From Anthopleura xanthogrammica (Eukaryota; Cnidaria; Anthozoa; Actiniaria; Actiniidae), in assembly GCA_964019055.1 (NCBI GenBank), contig OZ025209.1, positions 310,001 to 374,000 on the forward strand: DNA of 64,000 nt, given 5' to 3'. Position 1 is the stretch's first letter. The number at the start of each line of letters is the position of its first letter. The position numbers and the translations under genes are program-made. A model generated the notes under the pieces. The model was not told the DNA's origin and searched no databases. It saw nothing but the letters and a program-made list of their open reading frames with translations. Below are positions 51,466 to 63,879 of the stretch, one piece after another.

Positions 51466-54400
51466 ATGAAGCAGGGGGAGCAAGCACAAGTTCGAAGAGA
51501 CACTTCCTGGTATTACAACTTCTCTGAGCCAATCGAGGATACCAAAGCGGTAAGCTCAAGAACTTTCACAGCAACTTCAGTTTGTGAATTTTAAAAAAGA
51601 TTTGAAAATCCGAAATTGTTGCAAACTCACTCGAAACTTCTTGTGTGAATAATGAAAATTTGTTTTGATCTTTTCCCCAATGAGAGTCAACCCTATATAG
51701 TCATTCTAAATTTCACTCGATCCATAAGGAATTAAATTCTTCTTGTTGCTTTATAAGTTAAGCAAACTTTTCTTCATTCAAAGCACATGTTAAAATGCAA
51801 GTCATTCAGCCATATCTCTGTGTTCTTTGTGTTAAGTCAGTGGTTTTGATAGCTTTTTCATTCCACAATAGCAACTTTGTTGCATGCCTTAATTAAAACA
51901 ATAAAAACCTAGTTCGAAAGATTGTTTTGGCGCGAGGAAAATCGAAATCAGTATTGAAACGAAAAACCTCAAAGACTTATCTAAGATAAGATCTCGACTC
52001 TGTATCGATCTATTCTGCTACCACAAAGGACATTGGCTCTTTGTTTTTCATCAAGGAACGATGAATGAAACATTTGAATTTGAAAGGTGTTATCAGCGTG
52101 ACACTTGAACTGGACTTCTTGTAATCCATAACTGATTTTGTTCGTTTGTGATGGTAAACAGGCCTAACAGCCTGTGTCTTATAAACGTGTGCATGACCCT
52201 CGCTCAATAAATCAAGTGGAATTCAGAAGAGGGAAAGCAAAAAAGATAAAAAACCTCTTCTACTCGCATATGGCACATTCGAGTGCTGACTATCCTCAGC
52301 GGTGAGAGGCAACGCATTAGTAGCGTATACCTCTAATAAAGTGGAAAATACCTCACTCCTGTGGCAGCTGTATTTTTCTGATTGACTCATTTTTGGAATT
52401 TCTTTTTTATCCATTAATATAGAACTTGTATTTGAATACCTTCAGTAAGGATGTTTTGTTATTTTTCATTCAAATACAGTGATTCTTCATTGTAAATTGT
52501 ATATAGTTGTTATAAGCGACACGGTAACGGTACGGCGGTAGATATAGCAGATACCTGCACTGATTAGTTACAGCAATGTTATGGCACCTCCAGAAAGCCT
52601 TCCTTCCTTATATTTTGTCTTCTTTTATCTGTTTCTTATCACGTGATGATCTTTTGGTCGGTCGGCCAGGATTTCATTGTAGTTATCTAAGGATGGTATT
52701 CCCCGCGGACCCTTTTCCAAAATGACGGCCGCAAATTCAAATGAGTTAAAGTTAAAAACCTATATCAGTTCTAGAAACTTAACCATAACGTACCATAACC
52801 ATACTACCATAAGGTGCTCTTTCTAGTGCTGATATAGGTTTTATAATTTTGACTCATTACATCAAATTTGCGGCCGCCATTTTGGAAAAGGGTCTATTGC
52901 TCATTTAGCAGTAATCTTGAAGTTAGCTACCGTTACGTGATAGGAATACTCAAAACCTCCCAGAACCCCTTGCGCTTTTAGCCTCGCTTTCAAACAGAGA
53001 TAAATATTATTCTATTATGATTTCAACAAGTTATAAAGCCAATAAAAATTTATTACTGGTTTTGAAATAAACAGTATTTAAGATTATTAAATATTAACCG
53101 ATGTCTTGTTTCGACAGGATACCAGAATCAACATTCTAGAAATCTACATTAATGGCAAAGAGAATAACTCGTTAGAGGGGTGTGGAGACCATTCACCCTT
53201 GTTCTCAAGGCGAAGAGATCGCTGCTGTTTCTGCTGTTTTTGCTGCCCATTTGAGTGGTAAGTGTGACGTCAGCTTAGCTACTCTACGATTGGTTAGAAT
53301 CGCCGATGTGATCATGTGATCTAAGAACAGCGCATGCGCATGTGTCTGGATTCTTATTCTAGAGGTTTTCTCATGACACTGAAGTCGAAAAATTGTTGAT
53401 GTTCATCTTTAAAACGAATTTTTTTTTACAGCATAATATTAACAATTTCAATAATAGCAGTTATTATGAATTCATGCAAATGAGATGCAAATGAGACAAT
53501 AAGCATTGTATCACTTGTATGATTCTTGAAACAAAAGAATATCTCATTGCGGGCTCTATTGTAATAACAGTTATTGTATCAGAGTGCATTTGACAAATTC
53601 ATTTTTTGATTACCTACTAATTTCAGTAGCTGTCAAATTCACTTAAACAGCTTTAAAACAGCTAATTTATTCATTGCTTGTTTGTTTTTAATTTTTCACT
53701 TTCGCAAACAAGAAGGAATAAGAAACAGAGAATAGAGAACGATTTCTTCATAGTGAGAAAAAAGTCCGAATTGTTCTTCAAAACAGCAACAGCAGAACCA
53801 AAGAAAGCCGCATTTTTTTCAACTACGATTAGTTACGATTCAATTTACCATTAAATCTTGCCAAAACCGAAATTAAGATTAGCAGCTTTTCCCGTTTGCC
53901 AAGATAAGAGGCCGGTAGCTCATTTCATTGTATTCAAATGTAAGTGAATCTGTTTCTTTATTTTTTCATGAATATCAGTCTGGTGTCGATTGGGAACGTT
54001 TTTTCAGTATTCGGTTACAGTCCAGAACGTTGGTGCGACACTGTTTTTACATCTTGGTGCAGCTGTTCAACTGGTCAACTACACAACTACTCAGTCCTCG
54101 GCCGCCAAAAGCCTGTTCAATCCACACATGGCTCTTACAAGCCACGTCGGAAGCAATTTTCAATTCATGTGAAATCATAATTTAGTCGTTTTAAGTCCCT
54201 TGAAGTCTTGTCAACGAAGACAAATAGCCCACGGCTTGACAATTATGAAACAGAACTTTTCGCTTTGTGGTCGGTTTCAGTTCGTAGAAACTGGTAGGAA
54301 CGATCTCGATCTCTAAGCCACATATTGAAAAAGAAATAATTCCAACCAAGAGGGATCATTCTCTCTTCGTTATCCTACAGAAGAGTATTCATTTATCTAA

Positions 54401-57400
54401 CTTCCAGTTGTGGGAAAGCTTCTGTCTCAGTAGCTTTCGATTTTTAGGACTTGAGCTTCAGAGGTAACTCTCGATTATTGTTTATTGTCAATCTTTATAC
54501 ATCCATTTCTCTGTTTATCATAAAGCTACTGAAGTGTTCGTATCGGAATAGTTAGAGTGATAGATTTAAGCTAGAAAGCTCTCGATCGGCTAATACCATA
54601 TCTACACAGCACTTGCATATCCGATTGAGTTCATTATAACCGGCACATCCAATTGGATCACTCCATAGGGAAGCTAATCTAATCCTGCGAGTGAAACGTT
54701 TTTGCAATGATTCTTTTATTGGTTTCATTTCAGTCCAGGAAGTAGGGGTCGCGTAGGAAACATGGAACAAGCGAGCCGTTACAACCCCAGGTAAGTATAC
54801 ATCGGTGTGTTAACGTAAACTTCACGTTAATGCCATGCACTTATCCCCTGTTATACGCTGACTACCAAAAATAATGCTGTGAATTTTCAAATCAAAATTT
54901 AATAACCTGTGAGTAAGCATTGCTTTAAATTTTGATGTGCGATGAGCAAGAAAAAAACTCATTCTACAAATGATTTCCAGCATCTAATAGCCAAAGTGAA
55001 ACAATCTAAATATTTGAACAAGAAACGAAAGCAATATTTTCGGGATATATTTGTATTGAATTGCTAAGAAGGGAAAAAAATCCATGTTTTTCGCTTGAAA
55101 TTGCTTGGATACTGTTTTGATTACTGTGTTAGGAATCTTGACAAAATCTTCTTAATTAAAAAAAATTCATAATTTCAACGGAACGCCAGGTGAATATTCG
55201 TTTTTATCTTGTACTGCAGTGCAACATAATTAATTTTACAAGAAAAGATTTTTGTAAAACAAAAAATATTTTTTGTAGAAACTACTTAAGGAAAAATTAT
55301 TCTTTTGTCGAAAGATTGAAAATATATTGGTGTGATAGAACTTCCTGCAGGGTCGTTTTTTTGAATCTATATTTTCTTACTAAATCAAGCTACAGTCATA
55401 AATAAAAACTTCAATAACAGTAGATATATTTTAAACTTTTTCAACCCTCAGAGAACAGAATAATTGATATCCTTGAGAACCCTTGCAATTAAACCAAGGT
55501 TCAAACCAAGGTTTGCAATTAAGTCAAGCTGAAACGACGAGAGCTGCTTGTCAATAAAAATAAATACACTTTAAAATTGCCAAAGATGTTCAGTCTTATT
55601 GGACTTTTGAAATGACTCTCAGCTACTTAGTTTAATTGCTAGAACAACCACATATAGGCAAAATTTGACCAATACTCATTAATTTTTTCCATTTTTTTCC
55701 TACTGAGTTAACGAACAGACAAATATATATAATCTTTTAGCGACAGTGCAATATAGTCAGATTGAGTTTGTACAATTTAGATACAATTCTGCTGTACAAC
55801 ATGTCATTCCCGAGTTCCGAGTGCATTTGAATAAATATCAACCAGTCATCTCGACTCGGGAAATTCTTATTGTACGAGCCCCTGATTTAGCTTTCAATGA
55901 TGCATATTATAACTCTGATCATAATTTTAAAAATTGGCTGATTTAGCGGAAGATATACAAAAACTAATCCCAGCTTCGGTGAAGGAACTGGAGGCGACTT
56001 TGTTCAATGTTGAATTGCTGTACGGATCTTATGGCGACAAAAACAGCGTTTTGTCTCGAATTCTATGTGAAATCTTGATCTTGTTTTATCAGTGATTTGG
56101 AAAAATCTCCTTTTATTGATGGACGTGGCATGTGGAGAAGGATTGAATGAGATTTTGTAAGTGATGACAGCTTTATTGTTTTGAGAATGGCACTTTTTAG
56201 CAACACTTCTGCTTCAGGGTAAAACATGGCTATTAAAACAGCACTCTTTTCCTGTTTGTAATGTCCCACGCAAAGCGAATAAATCAATATATAACATAAA
56301 ACACACTTCAAATTTAGTGAAAGGATTAAAATATGTGATCTTATTTAAATAAAACTTTGATTTACTATGAGTTGGAATCTAAACATACGGGACTTTAATC
56401 TCTTTGATTTCTAGCACTCTGATTGGACAGTGTGCGTTAATTTGGTTTGTGATTGGTTCAGAGAGAAGCCATTTAGAAGTCACCAGTACGATACTCATGA
56501 TCATAAAGAAGGCGAATACTAACGAGCCGCCCGCACTTCTCTTTATTCTTCTTTTTTATGCTACGAATGGAATAAATATAGAAACTTGGCTATAAGAGTT
56601 CTTAATGACCATAATTTAACTTTGACAATCAATTTTTTTCAATTCGAAGCTAATCGTGTAAAGGGTTTTTTTTTTTACATTTATTCATGATGATCGCGAC
56701 TCTAACTGCTAATGTCGGACCAAAGAGACACATTAGACGCCGTCCTGGTTGGTTTATCGGCAACAACACCGCGGGACACCTGCTTTGAGCAGTAGGAAGA
56801 AGAAAAAATATCACGTTTGTTAGCACTTCTAATTGCTAAATGCTTCCATTAGTGCTTTTTAAAACTCAGTCCTTTTTCTCACCGGAATAATGCGCCGGTT
56901 TGTAGCGATAAATTGAAGCTACTTCATTTATGTTACAACGATAGATTATTTAAACGACTCCCGGCTTTTGAGAGAAAATTGAGCAAAAAATCCTGTATCG
57001 TCAACGATAAACTGATGGATAGCGAGGTGTCGGCAAGTGAAGTAAAGCATTCAAAAAAGGTGGCCATGCTGAGAAGGAACAAAAACTCGTTATGAATACC
57101 GCGATATCTTGCGCTTTCACATGCAAAAACATCAAATAAGAAATGATTTGTTAAAAGTCTGATATCAGACTGACAAAAAACATGCAAAAAAAACATCAAC
57201 TCGTTCGGCATGAGAGAGCTGAGTGTCTCCGTTTTCAATTTTTCGGTGCAGACAGTTCAATAATGTGCAATTTCGGTTGTCTCAAAGTGTTGGCTGGTGC
57301 TCGTCTGCCTATCAAGTGTGTTAGCTAACAGTTGACCGATATATTTTTTTGAAAATTTATACAAATTGTCTCTAGAAGTCCAATATTCCAGATCAACAGA

Positions 57401-59424
57401 GAAGACGCCTGCGCGGTAGACGTCTTTCATAAATAATCCAAGACTGGACGCGCAAATTAGAGAACTGGGCCTAAGAAATTCCGGTAAATTCTTCAAATAG
57501 TTCGGACAATTCTAGTGAATTGGTTCGTACCAACCGGAATTAATGGCTGGACAAATTCGAAAGATTTTTCATTATTTTTTGGTTTGGAAGTTCCGAAAAA
57601 GTGACCTTTCCATTTGTATGGATATTACCGGTTTTCCTGCACAAATTAGAAAACACCTTATAAGTCAAAAGGACGTCTGGTAACGACCACGTGGCGCATA
57701 GGATTATGGGACGCAATCATAAAGCCCCCGTCTTGTGTCCCACAATCCTATGCGCAGAGACTTCAGTAAATAACAATTATTTTACTTTCCTTTCGATTGT
57801 TTTGTAGGCCAAGTACCGAAGAAGTACAAGAATGGACGAAATCTTTTGAGAAATTACTTAGCAGCAAAAGTAAGATAAATCGATTATATTTTAGTTTTTT
57901 ATTTATCCTTTTGAGATTTTACTTTTTTTAAAATCTTATACAAAACTAGTTTTTCAATGTGATGTGTTGTTTTTAGTTTATTCGAGAAAGAAATTATCAT
58001 CTAAAGGTTCCCGCCGGTCTCTCTGCTGGCAAAAATTAAATGAAGTCCAGTGGAGGAAACAATTCCCTGCTAGCAGAGTCTCCCGTGTAGACGAATCCTG
58101 GCAGAGAAAATTTTTCCTGCCAGGATTCGTCTACACGGGAGACTCTGCTAGCAGGGAAAGGAAACAACGACTAAAACAGGTTTCGCAAGACATTTTGGCG
58201 CCGAAAAATATAGAAAACAAACTGATGGCACCTGAAATTTAAAAAAATCATGTCACTACCACTGTTGAAGAGAAACCTTTTCATCAGTTTTTGCTCTTCA
58301 GTACAATATATGACTATATGACTAAAATGACTATTAATCGAGTTGTTAGAATCAGAAAGGCAAATACTAGAATGTTTATATGTATACATGATAATGATGT
58401 GTATTTCTTTTCGACAGCTGGTATAAAATTTTTCCATGATTTTCTCAAGAGCGAATATGCAGAAGAAAACCTCCTATTCTGGCTAGCAGTAGAAAAACTT
58501 AAAAAAGAGACAGAACCAGGAAATATTAAAAATCTAGCGCAAATGATCTACAATGACTATGTGTCTACAGAATCACCCAAAGAGGTTAGTTAGCACCTAT
58601 CGATATCACTAGATTACTTTATTATTCCATGTCGGAATAACATAAAAGCTCTTAGCAACTAAATGGTTTTTTCCATGGCTTATACTGTTGGAGTTCCTAT
58701 AGATTTGGCGGGAACTTTCCCGCCCCCACTCCCCCTAGTACTAGAACTCTCACTACGCTAAGAAACATGGTGTCTTGTGGTCCAGCTTCGTTGTATGTAA
58801 TCACATTTTAGAACAGGTTTTGTGTGACCGTAAAACACATCCTGTTTGAACGTAACGTACGTATATAGGTTTGGAACCAAGATGGCGGCCGATGATGACT
58901 TCATTCACCACTTTCTTACATCGGTTCGCTGGGCAAACACATTCAGTCGAGGTTACAAGGTTCAAAATTGAATAATTCCTTTGAAACTACCTTGCAGCCT
59001 CGACTGAATGCTTTGTCTGTGTCCAGTAATAATAATAACTACTTAATAACGACTTTATTCGGGTTACACGTGACAGTACCTCTAGGTTGCTGATAAACTA
59101 GTGGCCCTTGACCAGTGAACTGATGTATGGAAAATGGTGAATACACACTTCAAGAAAATAATGTTGTGACAGTGAATATGGATATAGTATGAATACATGG
59201 AAAATGGATGAAGATACGTCGACTTACATGGGTTTATTTTTGGGTTTCAGGTGAGCATTGACCACAAGACAAGACAAGTTATAGAGAATGAAATCGCCCA
59301 ACAGCCAACCCAGTTTACCTTTGATAAGGCACAACAACATGTGTACTATGTCATGTTTCAGGACTGTTATCCTCGCTTTTTAGTCTCCGCCTTAATGAAA
59401 GAACTGTTGAATGGAAATCAATAG
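51466..59424 (+). CDS. RGS protein of the RZ subfamily (RGS17/19/20-like)
   Basis: A regulator of G-protein signalling that speeds GTP hydrolysis by G-alpha i/z. Six exons: 51466-51549, 53118-53257, 54734-54790, 57808-57869, 58418-58584, 59251-59424; phases fit, 227 aa. Residues 63-71 (RCCFCCFCC) form the cysteine string typical of the RZ group, which is palmitoylated and anchors the protein to membranes. The RGS domain is at ~95-225: W-T-K-S-F-E-K-L-L, FFHDFLKSEYAEENLLFWLA (Asn and Phe-Trp core), MIYNDYV, SPKEVSID, and the FQDCYPRFL end. The string is shorter than in vertebrates. The ATG at 51466 is the first in frame; an upstream non-coding exon is possible. With LYPLA in the same window, a depalmitoylation link is tempting but rests on location only. 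Confidence 0.92.
52708..52895. mobile_element. MITE in RGS intron 1
   Basis: gacccttttccaaaat then ggccgcaaatt, and aacctatatcag, face their complements at the right end (ctgatataggtt, aatttgcggccgcc, attttggaaaagggtc). Arms about 65 bp; the core contains accataac repeats. Confidence 0.78.
53394..53452. repeat. 58-bp repeat shared with 22795-22853
   Basis: tgttgatgttcatct.taaaa, then cgaattttttttta and cagcataatatta, with about three mismatches between copies. Confidence 0.8.
57693..57755. repeat. Short inverted repeat in RGS intron 3
   Basis: gcgcataggattatgggac faces gtcccacaatcctatgcgc (one mismatch) over a 26-base spacer. Confidence 0.75.
58063..58159. mobile_element. Near-perfect palindromic MITE with 8-bp target duplication in RGS intron 4
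   Basis: The ~45-bp arm TTCCCTGCTAGCAGAGTCTC... pairs base for base with the right arm, apart from a few central bases. GGAAACAA flanks it on both sides (58055-58062 and 58160-58167). The 8-bp duplication suggests hAT-type mobilisation. A related element is at 63880-63960. Confidence 0.82.
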
Positions 59425-60011
59425 TGTACCCACCAATGTTCCAGCTCCACGGCTTTTGTCTCTTGCTTCACCGTCAAGCAATAATTTTACTGATGTTAAT
59501 GATTTTTGCATTTTGAAAACCTTGGGATGAATATTAAGTACGTTTTTGAAGACTGATAATGAACTGCATGGAATTATGGGAACATTTGGGTCGCTACTGA
59601 CATGTTTTCATATCCGGCCCATAATTCCACGAAGGTCGAGTTCGTTCTCAGTCTTCTCTCGGGCCCGTCCATACGATACGGCTTTAGGAATATTTTGCTC
59701 TTACTTGTCCGGTCAACATGTAAACGTTACTATTTGAAAACGCCAGTAATTGTAGACTATTGAGCATGCGCAGTTAGTTTGTGCCAGCACTAGCACTGTC
59801 AGCGGCAAACTCTCACATCCAGAGCTCCTCGGTTTCGCTCCTCAGGGAGGAACGAACTCCACGGAGCCATGGGTACGAGATTGTCTTAGCGTCACATTTT
59901 CAGTGACGTCAACGCTTTTTAAGGTCTCCATTTTCGCCGTCCACACGACAATGATAAGCCGTTAGTTTGAAACTCGCTCCACCTTGGAGATCGATTTGGA
60001 AGACATCTCCA

Positions 60012-60192
60012 TTTATGCTCACTCCTTTCCGTAGTTTCCCACAATCCCTTACGTTTCCGTGAGGTCGAGATCAGGGTAGAAATTGCATAAAAATGTAAAC
60101 AAATTTAAATAGATGCATTGAAAAATTGTCACCGTTATGCAAATTTTATCTGACATCGTAAAGGATTGTGGGAAACTAGGGAAATAAGCATG
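60012..60192. mobile_element. Inverted-repeat element
   Basis: tagtttcccacaatccctta with following cg faces cgtaaaggattgtgggaaac plus ta; outer parts (atgctcac.. / ..ataagcatg) also pair. The motif cacaatcc.ta is shared with the repeat at 57693-57755. Confidence 0.65.
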
Positions 60193-60837
60193 ACGTGTGG
60201 CAGGGGAGCCAAAGAAGTACGTAAGTAAACACATTGTCAGGTGATACATGTATAAGAATGAATCACTGTCTACTGTATATACTACCTTTCGTTCAGGAGA
60301 AACAATCTATCGTTACTCAGTATCCATTTATTTTTCCTGAGACTCGCTTTGACGTTTGTGAGCAAGTACGTCAACCAACTCGTCAAAATTAATATTAAAA
60401 ATTCCCAACATCGAAATTTAAATTTTGAATTTTGAACTCTGTTCATAGCCGGTTATGCAGAAGTTTAGTATTTGGTTGGTAACCAAGAGAGTACCCTCGT
60501 TGCCTAGGTAACCAACCGCTGGACTTCAAGTTACAGGGAGCTAGGGGCAGGTGTATAAAATGATTACAGTACCCACATTTGTTACACACCTTTAGCGTTA
60601 TGTAATGTGATTGGTTGAAACGATACACATCATCAATTTGTACCGTGACCGACCTGTGTGCTAGTCATCTCTGGAACTACTTCATTTTAATGTATATTGA
60701 GAGTGCTATCCCTACATCAAAGTTTTTAGTATTATCATAAACGTTCTCAGTCATTCTTAGTTATCAGGATGAATGGAAGCAGAGGCAGAGAGTTTACCAG
60801 AGGTCTGAGCAGTGGATTCCTTAAAAAAACTTTTTAT

Positions 60838-60880
60838 CAATGCCCTGAAACAACCTCTGGCTGATCTCTACATCAGCCTC
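60838..60880 (-). repeat. SINE tail fragment
   Basis: tgccctgaaacaacctctgg then ctgatctctacatcag matches the tail unit only. Confidence 0.55.
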
Positions 60881-61440
60881 TAGTACCCAACTCTAGTACC
60901 CAGGGTATAGCATACTGGCATTATTTCTGAATATTTTAATTGTTAATTGGTTTGAACTTAACAAAACAAAAAGAATAAAAGGTTTTGATCACAGTTGTAC
61001 TTATGATACTCATACTTATGATACCCACCCTCAATGCCATCATTATTAGAGTCAGTCTAAGATCAGAGCCCGGGAGGATCTGGGACTAACACTAATGACG
61101 ACTGCAAGGAAGAATATATAACTGATACTCTGTGGTACATCTATTTTAAAAAGGCTTGCGCCACAGGAGATGACCTCCCCTCCCCCAGCTCCAACATCCA
61201 TGTTTCAGATTGATCCTGTTGTTGCACCTGTTGTTGCATCTGTTGTAATGGTTAGTGATGACATAACAAACTTTTTGTTAATTTGGGTTAATATTAATAG
61301 ATTCAGTCCTCACCGCCAGCAACTTACAAAGCCATTTTCAGCGCCCTTGGTTCTTGCTGTTTGCATTATTTCATATTCGTTTAATTTTTAAATCGATTTT
61401 GTTTTTTGTTTTCAATTTAATTCTTATATTTGATCATGAA

Positions 61441-61575
61441 TTAGTCTCCTACGCAACCATTATTAATTAGTGTCATTGTGCAATCCTCTCTCCCCTAAGT
61501 ACTACCAGAGAGCTGGTATTACCTTAGGGAGAGAGCATTGAGTGTTGACACTAATAGTGGCAGCATAGGGGACTA
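61441..61575. mobile_element. MITE with ~62-bp inverted arms
   Basis: ttagtctcctacgc ... attagtgtca ... ctctctcccctaag on the left faces cttagggagagag ... tgacactaat ... gcataggggactaa on the right. Confidence 0.75.
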
Positions 61576-61761
61576 AACATCAATAGACTTTCAACAAAAT
61601 AAAATACATTCCTTCTTTCTCTATATCAAAAATATTTACTTTTAAGCAGATAAATTTCAAGGAAAAAACCTGCAAATTAACTATGAAAACCTAATCTTTA
61701 AACCCAAACTACAGGAGCTTTTTCATAATTCTCAAGAAACAAAAGTGGAAGTGTCAACTAT

Positions 61762-63106
61762 TTAAGGAGGTTTATTGCTAAACCAAGAAGGTGTTACCGA
61801 ATCCTTAAGAACTTTCCACAAAGCATCACCAGTTTCTTTTTGAATCATTGTATCACTAACTACTTGATGAGTGACATTCTTCCCTAGTTCAACAGCTTTG
61901 TTTGTGACAATAGAAGAAGCTACCAAATTAGCTAAAGATTCAGCCATGAATTCCTTTAGCTGTGGTTCCTCAACAAGGCCCTTAATCATCTGGGTACAAG
62001 CTGCTCTTGTACTCTCATCAAGTACCAACTCTTTAATGTACCCTAGTAACAAGGACCTTATCTCATCTCTATGTAATAAGTCCTTTAAAGTAGTAGCTGC
62101 AAGATCAGATACTTTTTGGTTTGTCGAAGGATCTCTTAGTACATAGAGAGTTAAGTCCACAGCAGAGCTCCGTAAATCTTCTCTGTTAAGAACACTTGTG
62201 ATAAAATCACTTGCAAGGCGTGAGGTTTCTGGGTCGTTGATGATATCTTGCAGCACAATCTTGGTTATTTCATTTGCCTTATTCACTACATTCTCATCAC
62301 CTGTCATAAAGTAGAAGTTGTTTCATTTAAGATTTGTGCAATGCTTTCTTGTTGCAAATCATGGAATATCCCTCCAAGAAAAGACAAAAAAGATACATGT
62401 ACCTTGTGCGATACTGAGAAAACATTGTATAACAGTATATTGCCATATAGCAATTAGACCCAAAGCCCCATTGGTCCACAAGTCAATAGTCCATGAGGCC
62501 AAAGACTATGAGGGCAAGAGGTCTAATAAAGTCCCCCCCCCAGGCTCTGCCTTCCCTGTTAGAGAAAGGAATCAAATACAATAGACTTTTTGTGAAATAT
62601 TAAATATGTAATATTAATGTAACGTTACCTAAAGATCGGCTTGCTACGCCTGCAACTTCATCCGCGACATTTTCCCGCACTTCCTCCCTGAAGAGATAGA
62701 CTATGGCTGACAAGACAGCAATGGCAGCCAAACCCCAACGTAACACATTATAACCCTTTACACGCATCCTTTCCTCTAGTTCATGTAGTCTTTGAACGAC
62801 ACTTGCTGCACTAATGTGTACAGAATCATGGCCTTGGCTAATATCGTCAGGTTTCTGTGAATAATTCCGAACTTGTGGATATTTTTTTAGCGGGTTTTTT
62901 GAAGAAATCCCAAGCCATTTGCAAAACCAAGACGCCTCATTCAAACCCCTCCTGCGTCTTGAGCTTTGGTCTAAAACAGTAAAGCCACCGCAAAGTTGTT
63001 GCTGTGTCGACAAATATAATTGTCGAAAAGGAAATAATCCTGAATCGCTTCTTTTTCCACATAAAAACTGCTTGGAAAGTTTAAGTCTGCACATTTTTTT
63101 CGCCAT
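61762..63106 (-). CDS. Unrecognised mitochondrial-type single-pass membrane protein
   Basis: Two exons, 63106-62629 and 62300-61762 (phase 1); 338 aa. The first ~80 residues are Lys/Arg-rich with almost no acidic residues (MAKKMCRLKLSKQF; RRRRG), like a mitochondrial presequence. A predicted transmembrane helix lies at ~121-139 (VLRWGLAAIAVLSAIVYLF). The C-terminal ~200 residues are a regular helical region of ~35-residue units that each pair an Asp/Glu-rich turn with a hydrophobic helix (LASDFITSVLN, LTLYVLRDP, LLLGYIKELVLD, SLANLVASS). It looks like a conserved animal protein of unknown function; I cannot name it. It shares an 83-bp promoter region with the NKRF-like gene. Mitochondrial location is inferred from the N-terminus only. 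Confidence 0.8.
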
Positions 63107-63189
63107 TTTACTGACAAGACTTGAGCTCCCGCGTTCCTAACGCCAGCGGTGATACATATTAGTTCTTGTTACGGTCACCAAAAACCAAG
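63107..63189. promoter_or_regulatory. Very short bidirectional promoter
   Basis: 83 bp between the divergent ATGs of the mitochondrial-type gene and the NKRF-like gene. Both starts lie in ATGGCG contexts (the plus one is accaagATGGCG). No TATA box. Confidence 0.6.
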
Positions 63190-63850
63190 ATGGCGGACGA
63201 GGCGAGCTTTTCATGGGAAACAGAAGATCAACAAAAAGCAAGATTACAGTTTGTAGACACATGGAAAGATCACTTTGAGCCAGATAGATTAGCAGGGCTT
63301 TCTATGGTCTGGTTAAATATGAAATTTATTGGTTGTAGGTACCCGAGAGAGGTGGAAAACTTGGTCACGGATTTAGAACGAAAGGCTCCAATCTTTGTCC
63401 CAAAACGTAGTAAAGAAATTGCTTTTAAAAAGGCACAAATTATCGAGAATTTAGTAATTTATGAACCACCTAGTGACGATCCTTCGCGAAATCCTATATC
63501 TATATTATTTGAAAGCTGTCAGAAGTCGAAGAAAAGTCTTTCATTTGAGGAGTTGCAGATGGAATCAGGACAATATCGCTTTGCAGTAGTCATCGAGAAT
63601 AAACACATTGCTAACGGTGATGCCTTAAGCAAGAAAGATGCAAAACAAATTGCTGCTGACAATGCTTTAGAGGTACTAAAACCCTGTCAAAGAGTTGTCC
63701 AAAAAAGAAAAATAGACCATGAAGCAGCAACAATGGTATCAAGGAACGAACTTACTAAGAAAGCATATGAAGAAGCCCCGAGTATACCAGAGAGCAATGT
63801 TGGTAACCAATTACTAAGGAAAATGGGCTGGAAGGGTGTAGGTGGTGTAG
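63190..63850 (+). CDS. NKRF: NKRF-like protein: XRN2-binding domain, dsRNA-binding-like region, start of G-patch (3' part outside window)
   Basis: The first coding exon (661 nt, 220 codons plus one base) ends at GTAG then GTAAGT. Residues ~18-60 match the XRN2-binding (XTBD) domain of CDKN2AIP and NKRF (LAGLSMVWLNMKFIGCRYP). Residues ~105-175 look like a double-stranded RNA-binding fold (ISILFESCQKSKKS ... KKDAKQIAADNALEVL). At ~205-220 a G-patch begins (GNQLLRKMGWKGVGGVG) and is cut by the intron. XTBD, dsRBD and G-patch together fit NKRF, which binds the exonuclease XRN2 and acts in the nucleolus and in transcription. CDKN2AIP lacks the G-patch. An upstream in-frame ATG at 63166 is less likely given its poorer context. 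The R3H end is not in the window. Confidence 0.85.
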
Positions 63851-63879
63851 GTAAGTCAAGTCAATGCATGTCAACACTA

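Larger units (their letters stand above)
59425..61761. other. Convergent 3' intergenic region with MITEs
   Basis: Contains the RGS 3' end and the 3' end of the minus-strand mitochondrial gene, the inverted repeats at 60012-60192 and 61441-61575, and a SINE tail at 60838-60880. No gene recognised. Confidence 0.5.
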
